From an uncultured Porphyromonadaceae bacterium (GTDB taxonomy: Bacteria; Bacteroidota; Bacteroidia; Bacteroidales; Muribaculaceae), in contig URZG01000068.1 of NCBI GenBank assembly GCA_900552325.1, positions 1 to 9,414 of the forward strand: a DNA stretch of 9,414 bases. The letters run 5' to 3'. A program made the position numbers and the translations under genes. Below, piece by piece: positions 6,298 through 9,414 of this stretch; within the stretch, counting starts at the first letter, position 1; each line of letters begins with the position of its first letter. Under the pieces are notes generated by a model that was given only the letters and a program-made list of their open reading frames with translations, searched no databases and was not told where the DNA came from.

Positions 6298-6338
6298 AAA
6301 GGAGATGTGTCAGCAGTGCTGGTACATCTCCTTTTTTT
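6298..6338 (+). terminator. Rho-independent terminator after tRNA-Pro
   Basis: GGAGATGT (6301-6308) pairs with ACATCTCC (6324-6331), with an inner CAGC/GCTG stem (6311-6321), and is followed by seven T residues. It starts about 10 bp after the tRNA. On the minus strand the same hairpin follows the small membrane-protein gene by about 40 bp and is trailed by TTTGCTTTTG, so it probably works in both directions. Confidence 0.9.
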
Positions 6339-6380
6339 AGTAAGTATTTTTTTAATAGGGTATAACGGTGTCAAGGCGGT

Positions 6381-6728
6381 TTATTTTACGGGTGAATCGA
6401 GTGGGGACGGGCGGTCGGAATGTCCAGGCACGGTGCGACGGGGGGCTGTCGAACTCCTTTTTCTTGAGTCGGTCCGCTTTTGTCGGCGATCTGTATGTTT
6501 GTGTTCCTTGTCGGAGGCTGCGGCTTGGGATTCATCGGGGGCTGTTGGCGCCGGGCTCTTGGCGGTATCGCATGTCTGAGTCAGGGAATCTTCCGGAAAT
6601 AATACAAAATCATGACCTTTGTGGCCGATAGATGCTGACGGCGAGAAGAGCCATATCAGCAGCATGGCAATCAGTAATATAGCTGCAAGGGCTATTGTGC
6701 CCCGTATTTCCCGGTCGGAGATTTTCAC
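6381..6728 (-). CDS. Small single-pass membrane protein, unknown function
   Basis: The protein has 115 aa. The N-terminus MKISDREIRGTIALAAILL leads into one strong hydrophobic helix (about residues 10-30, ending LLIWLF). The rest is hydrophilic: a short middle part, then a Lys/Arg/Ser/Pro-rich, low-complexity tail (for example KHTDRRQKRTDSRKRSS) that looks disordered. Start is GTG at 6728, 22 bp after the stop of the DUF4421-type gene, so the two are probably one transcript. The N-terminal pattern (charged residues, RG, then a helix) recalls membrane anchors seen on Bacteroidota ComEA-like helix-hairpin-helix proteins, but no such domain is present and there is no room for one downstream. I do not recognise the family. 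The even, basic, GC-rich tail leaves some chance that the frame is not a true protein. Confidence 0.6.
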   Translation of the reverse strand: MKISDREIRGTIALAAILLIAMLLIWLFSPSASIGHKGHDFVLFPEDSLTQTCDTAKSPAPTAPDESQAAASDKEHKHTDRRQKRTDSRKRSSTAPRRTVPGHSDRPSPLDSPVK

Positions 6729-6749
6729 AGTCGAAGGGTTTGGAGTCTG

Positions 6750-7883
6750 TTACCAGAGGTTGAAACGATAACCTACCGAAATCTCACCGTTGAGATTATT
6801 GGTTATGAGGGTATGTTCCTTGTCGTAGATAAGTCCCGTGTCGGCGTTGCCTACGATTCCGAAAAACCATCTTTTCTTATGATTGTAGATGATCGAAGCA
6901 CGTGCTCTGTTTCCCATGGCGAACGTTGTGCGGGTCGGGGTAGGGGTGTTGGTGTTGATGTAGCCTGTGCGTATGCCGAATGTCGGAGCTTCGGAAATTC
7001 CGAATACCCACCCGGGATGGAATACCCAGTTGTAGGCATAACCTATTTTCAAGGCATAATTTTTGTTTTTTACCTGATAATGATACCCCCATGATTCGGG
7101 TTTGCCAGGCGCGAATTGTTCGGCAAATTCTGTGAAGTCGAATTTATAATTCTGGCCCCAGAACGACAGTCCGGCATATAGGGAGCCTGAACTTTTCCGC
7201 TGTATTTTCGAATAAGCGAAAGCTGCAGCCTGAGAATAGTGTTTATGATTGAAGAAATAATACAGATCCACACCCCACAGGCGTGTGTCTATGCCGGAGA
7301 AGGGGATGTTTACACTCTTGCTGTTCGATGACGTGCCGATTCTTTTGATTGTGGTGCCAACATCATTGGTGATCCAATAGCAGTCGGCGGCGAACAGTGA
7401 GCAGTTGAACTGGAAATTGAATTTTTTACGCGACTGGCTTGATCCGTTGAAAAGCGTCCCGAAGTTAAGGTCATAACCCACCGATACAGCCATGTATGTC
7501 AGATAAAAACCGAGGGAAGTGCTCGGCTTTGACAGCATCTCCATGCGGTAGCCGTTGTCGAACCGGAAATTGTAGTTGTCTGTCCACGATTCTACGCGAG
7601 TCTTTACATTGAAGAGCTTGCCTGATCCTTCCACATAGGTGGAGTCATAGGAGTTGAAGAAGTTGGCTCCCCACCGGTAGGTGTTAATGCAGAAACGCGG
7701 GAATCTGCCCCATTCGGCAATGGAATCAAGCGCGAGGGAGAATCCTGAAGCCTTTCCTGGAAATGCAAGGAAGCACAGACAGAAAACCACAGGCAGCAAT
7801 ATGCGCCTGCCCACCGGCAGTCTTGTTCGGCCGGTTTTGACGCCCCGGTGCGTGTATGTTGCTGATATGATCCTTTCTGACAT
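6750..7883 (-). CDS. DUF4421-type outer-membrane beta-barrel protein
   Basis: This 377-aa protein is exported and very likely an outer-membrane barrel of unknown function, resembling the DUF4421 family of Bacteroidota. A basic N-terminus precedes a signal peptide (RRILLPVVFCLCFLAFPGKASG, residues 26-47). The mature part has alternating aromatic and polar strands, including DNYNFRFDNGYRMEM, LGFYLTYMAVSVGYDLNFG, FNHKHYSQAAAFAYSKIQRK and SSGSLYAGLSFWGQNY. It ends with an aromatic residue (VGYRFNLW), as barrel proteins do. A longer frame begins with TTG inside the -7 box of the promoter, so the ATG at 7883 is chosen; a GTG at 7814 would give a shorter, more usual signal peptide. The small membrane-protein gene follows 22 bp later. 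The family call rests on my memory of sequence patterns. Confidence 0.8.
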   Translation of the reverse strand: MSERIISATYTHRGVKTGRTRLPVGRRILLPVVFCLCFLAFPGKASGFSLALDSIAEWGRFPRFCINTYRWGANFFNSYDSTYVEGSGKLFNVKTRVESWTDNYNFRFDNGYRMEMLSKPSTSLGFYLTYMAVSVGYDLNFGTLFNGSSQSRKKFNFQFNCSLFAADCYWITNDVGTTIKRIGTSSNSKSVNIPFSGIDTRLWGVDLYYFFNHKHYSQAAAFAYSKIQRKSSGSLYAGLSFWGQNYKFDFTEFAEQFAPGKPESWGYHYQVKNKNYALKIGYAYNWVFHPGWVFGISEAPTFGIRTGYINTNTPTPTRTTFAMGNRARASIIYNHKKRWFFGIVGNADTGLIYDKEHTLITNNLNGEISVGYRFNLW

Positions 7884-7931
7884 TCCTGGCGTTGTGTTAG
7901 CTGACAGACGTCGTGGCTGAAAACCCGGCTG

Positions 7932-7962
7932 CAAAGTTACACTTTTTTTCGGGGTAAAGCAA
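7932..7962 (-). promoter_or_regulatory. Bacteroidota-type promoter of the DUF4421-type gene
   Basis: On the minus strand TTG (7962-7960), a 20-bp spacer and TAACTTTG (7939-7932) match the Bacteroidota consensus. Transcription would start near 7925, about 42 nt before the ATG. The TTG is also the last three bases of the protease terminator stem. Confidence 0.75.
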
Positions 7963-8001
7963 TAGGCGCGTCAGGTCATTGATGGCCTGATGCGCCTATT
8001 G
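7960..8001 (-). terminator. Strong terminator hairpin after the S8 protease gene
   Basis: CAATAGGCGC (7960-7969) pairs exactly with GCGCCTATTG (7992-8001), continues through a G-T pair and TCAGG/CCTGA, and closes with a short loop, about 18-19 bp in all. It lies 26 bp after the protease stop. A four-A run precedes it on the minus strand, but only a weak T tract (CTTTACC) follows. A smaller hairpin (AAGGAA/TTCCTT, 8013-8029) includes the stop codon itself. Confidence 0.8.
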
Positions 8002-8027
8002 TTTTGTCGTTAAAGGAACTTGATTCC

Positions 8028-9414
8028 TTATTTGAGAACTATCTTGCGGGTAACCTTGCCGCCTTCGGTGTCAGCGGTAAGGATGTAGATGCCGTCAGCG
8101 AGGCCGGATGCGTCCATGTTGGCTGTGGTGCCCTGTGCAACCGAGTTGAGAACGGCCGAGCCCTGCAGGTTGAAGAGCTGTACGGAGTAATTCTCCACGC
8201 CGGGAATAATCACGGTGAGCTCCTTGCCGGAAAGGGTGTACATCATGTTCTTATCGACCTGATCGGCGATAGTGCCTTTGATGGAGGTGTTGAGGGCGGC
8301 CTCGATGCCCTTGAGGGCGTTGATCTTGCCTGCGCCGAAACGTTTGATCTCCTCGGGGGTGCTGGTCATCGGGTCGGATGTGGTCTTGATGATGTTCTGC
8401 ACGTCTGAAATAGTGAGGTTGGGGTTGGCCTCAAGCCAGAGAGCGATCACGCCGGCTGCGAACGGGGTGGCCATCGATGTGCCCTGCATGGGATAATATG
8501 CATTCTTGCGGTTGAACGATTCGGAGTAAGCGCAAATGCGGTCCTTGGCCATTCCGGCTTCGTCGAAGTAGTACTGCGAGTAAGCCGAAACGATCTGGGC
8601 GCCGGGTGCTGCCACGTGGGGAAGCTGACGGCCGTCGCCGGTCTCGCCGTAGGAAGAGAATGATGCGATTGCTCCCTGTACACCGCCGCCGTTATAGGAG
8701 CCGGTTCCGATGTAGGGCGCTGATGTGCGGGATACCCATGCGCCTACCGATACCATGTTGAAACCGCAGCCGAAGCCGTTGATTGAGCCTTCAGGAGTGC
8801 CGTCGCGGTAGCCGCTGATGCCGTTGCTGGTAAAATAAGCCTGCTGCTGCGAGTTGAAGGGGGTGTTGATGTAGGCGTAGCATTTGTGTTTCTGAGCCCC
8901 CTTGATATTGACGCCGAAGTCTACGAACGATGCGCTGCCTTTGAATTGCATGGTGTTCGACAGTGTGACGTAATATCTGCCGGTCACAGGGTCAACGCCG
9001 CAGGATGCGGATACGGAGCTGCCGGAGGTGAATACTTCGGCGAATTTGCTGGATTCGCTGCCGTTCCAGCTGGATGAACCGGTGGAAAGAAGTTTTGAAT
9101 CTACGATTTCATTCGTACGTTTGTCATACAGTACCAGTGTACACTCTAACGGGGTGTTGTCATCGCCCCAGAACTCGGCATTGTACGAAATGGAGCGGTC
9201 GCCGTACTGAGGAGAGATGAATGTTCTGAGATACTGCGTGTTGCCGAAACCGAAAGTGTGCTGGATAGCCATGTTCTCTTCGCCTTCGTTGCCTGCTGCG
9301 ATACAGATTATTGCGTCTTTTCCCAGACGGTCCATGAGTTTCGATACCGTTGAATTCGGGTCGTGTGAACCGGAGTTGCCGCCCAGCGAAAGGTTGACTA
9401 CGGCGGGCTTGCCC
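8028..9414 (-). CDS. Secreted S8 (subtilisin-like) protease with T9SS sorting domain, N-terminus outside window
   Basis: The reading frame is open to the right window edge (about 462 codons seen), so an internal Met at 9335 is not the start. The edge sequence KPAVVNLSLGGNSGSHDP and then ICIAAGNEGEENMA (Asn of the oxyanion hole, about 9280-9299) are subtilase motifs. QGTSMATPFAAGVIALW (about 8450-8495) carries the catalytic Ser. The catalytic Asp and His must lie upstream, beyond the window. Between Asn and Ser is a long insert of about 250 residues rich in Gly and aromatics. The last 70 or so residues (VQLFNLQGSAVLNSV, then SGLADGIYILTADTEGGKVT and RKIVLK) form a T9SS type A sorting domain, so the protein is probably secreted or surface-attached by the type IX system. 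The substrate is unknown. A strong terminator follows. Confidence 0.93.
   Translation of the reverse strand, partial: GKPAVVNLSLGGNSGSHDPNSTVSKLMDRLGKDAIICIAAGNEGEENMAIQHTFGFGNTQYLRTFISPQYGDRSISYNAEFWGDDNTPLECTLVLYDKRTNEIVDSKLLSTGSSSWNGSESSKFAEVFTSGSSVSASCGVDPVTGRYYVTLSNTMQFKGSASFVDFGVNIKGAQKHKCYAYINTPFNSQQQAYFTSNGISGYRDGTPEGSINGFGCGFNMVSVGAWVSRTSAPYIGTGSYNGGGVQGAIASFSSYGETGDGRQLPHVAAPGAQIVSAYSQYYFDEAGMAKDRICAYSESFNRKNAYYPMQGTSMATPFAAGVIALWLEANPNLTISDVQNIIKTTSDPMTSTPEEIKRFGAGKINALKGIEAALNTSIKGTIADQVDKNMMYTLSGKELTVIIPGVENYSVQLFNLQGSAVLNSVAQGTTANMDASGLADGIYILTADTEGGKVTRKIVLK

Noticed and set aside
8447..8683. Minus-strand frame of 78 codons inside the protease gene
   Set aside because: It is a shifted frame of the S8 protease, covering the catalytic Ser region, with no independent support.

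Overview
The window looks like a chromosomal segment of a gut-type Bacteroidales bacterium, and Muribaculaceae is my best guess. The support is indirect but consistent. There are four promoters of the Bacteroidota type (TTTG or TTG, 20 bp, TAnnTTTG). Genes lack clear Shine-Dalgarno sites. A secreted protease carries a type IX secretion (T9SS) C-terminal sorting domain. A DUF4421-type outer-membrane protein and a Bacteroidota-style Wza/Wzc pair are present.

Layout, left to right. (1) 1 to about 1143, minus strand: one end of an IS66-family insertion sequence, with tnpC cut by the window edge and a complete tnpB that overlaps it. No tnpA is visible, and the tnpB start codon lies inside a perfect 15-bp hairpin. 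(2) 1208-4729, minus: a two-gene polysaccharide export operon, wza-like lipoprotein then wzc-like tyrosine kinase with a Gly-Tyr repeat tail. It has a clear promoter and ends in a perfect 34-bp palindromic terminator. (3) 4829-5982, minus: a single gene of the ArgC family (N-acetyl-gamma-glutamyl-phosphate reductase) with its own promoter. The C-terminal family signature is kept, but the catalytic Cys motif, the His motif and the nucleotide-binding Gly motif are all replaced. (4) 6115-6338, plus: a tRNA-Pro(GGG) transcription unit with promoter and terminator. It is the only plus-strand gene. (5) 6381-7962, minus: a DUF4421-type beta-barrel protein followed 22 bp later by a small single-pass membrane protein. 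(6) 7960-9414, minus: the 3' part of a secreted subtilisin-like (S8) protease with a T9SS sorting domain, ending in a strong terminator whose arm supplies the -33 box of the next gene.

The genes do not form one pathway. The clear functional unit is Wza/Wzc: an outer-membrane export lipoprotein and an inner-membrane co-polymerase/kinase that regulates polysaccharide chain export. No glycosyltransferase, flippase or polymerase gene is in view, so the sugar-assembling genes must lie elsewhere. The most unusual item is the ArgC-like protein, an intact and promoter-driven reading frame that looks like a pseudoenzyme. No CRISPR array, phage genes or recognisable defence system was seen.
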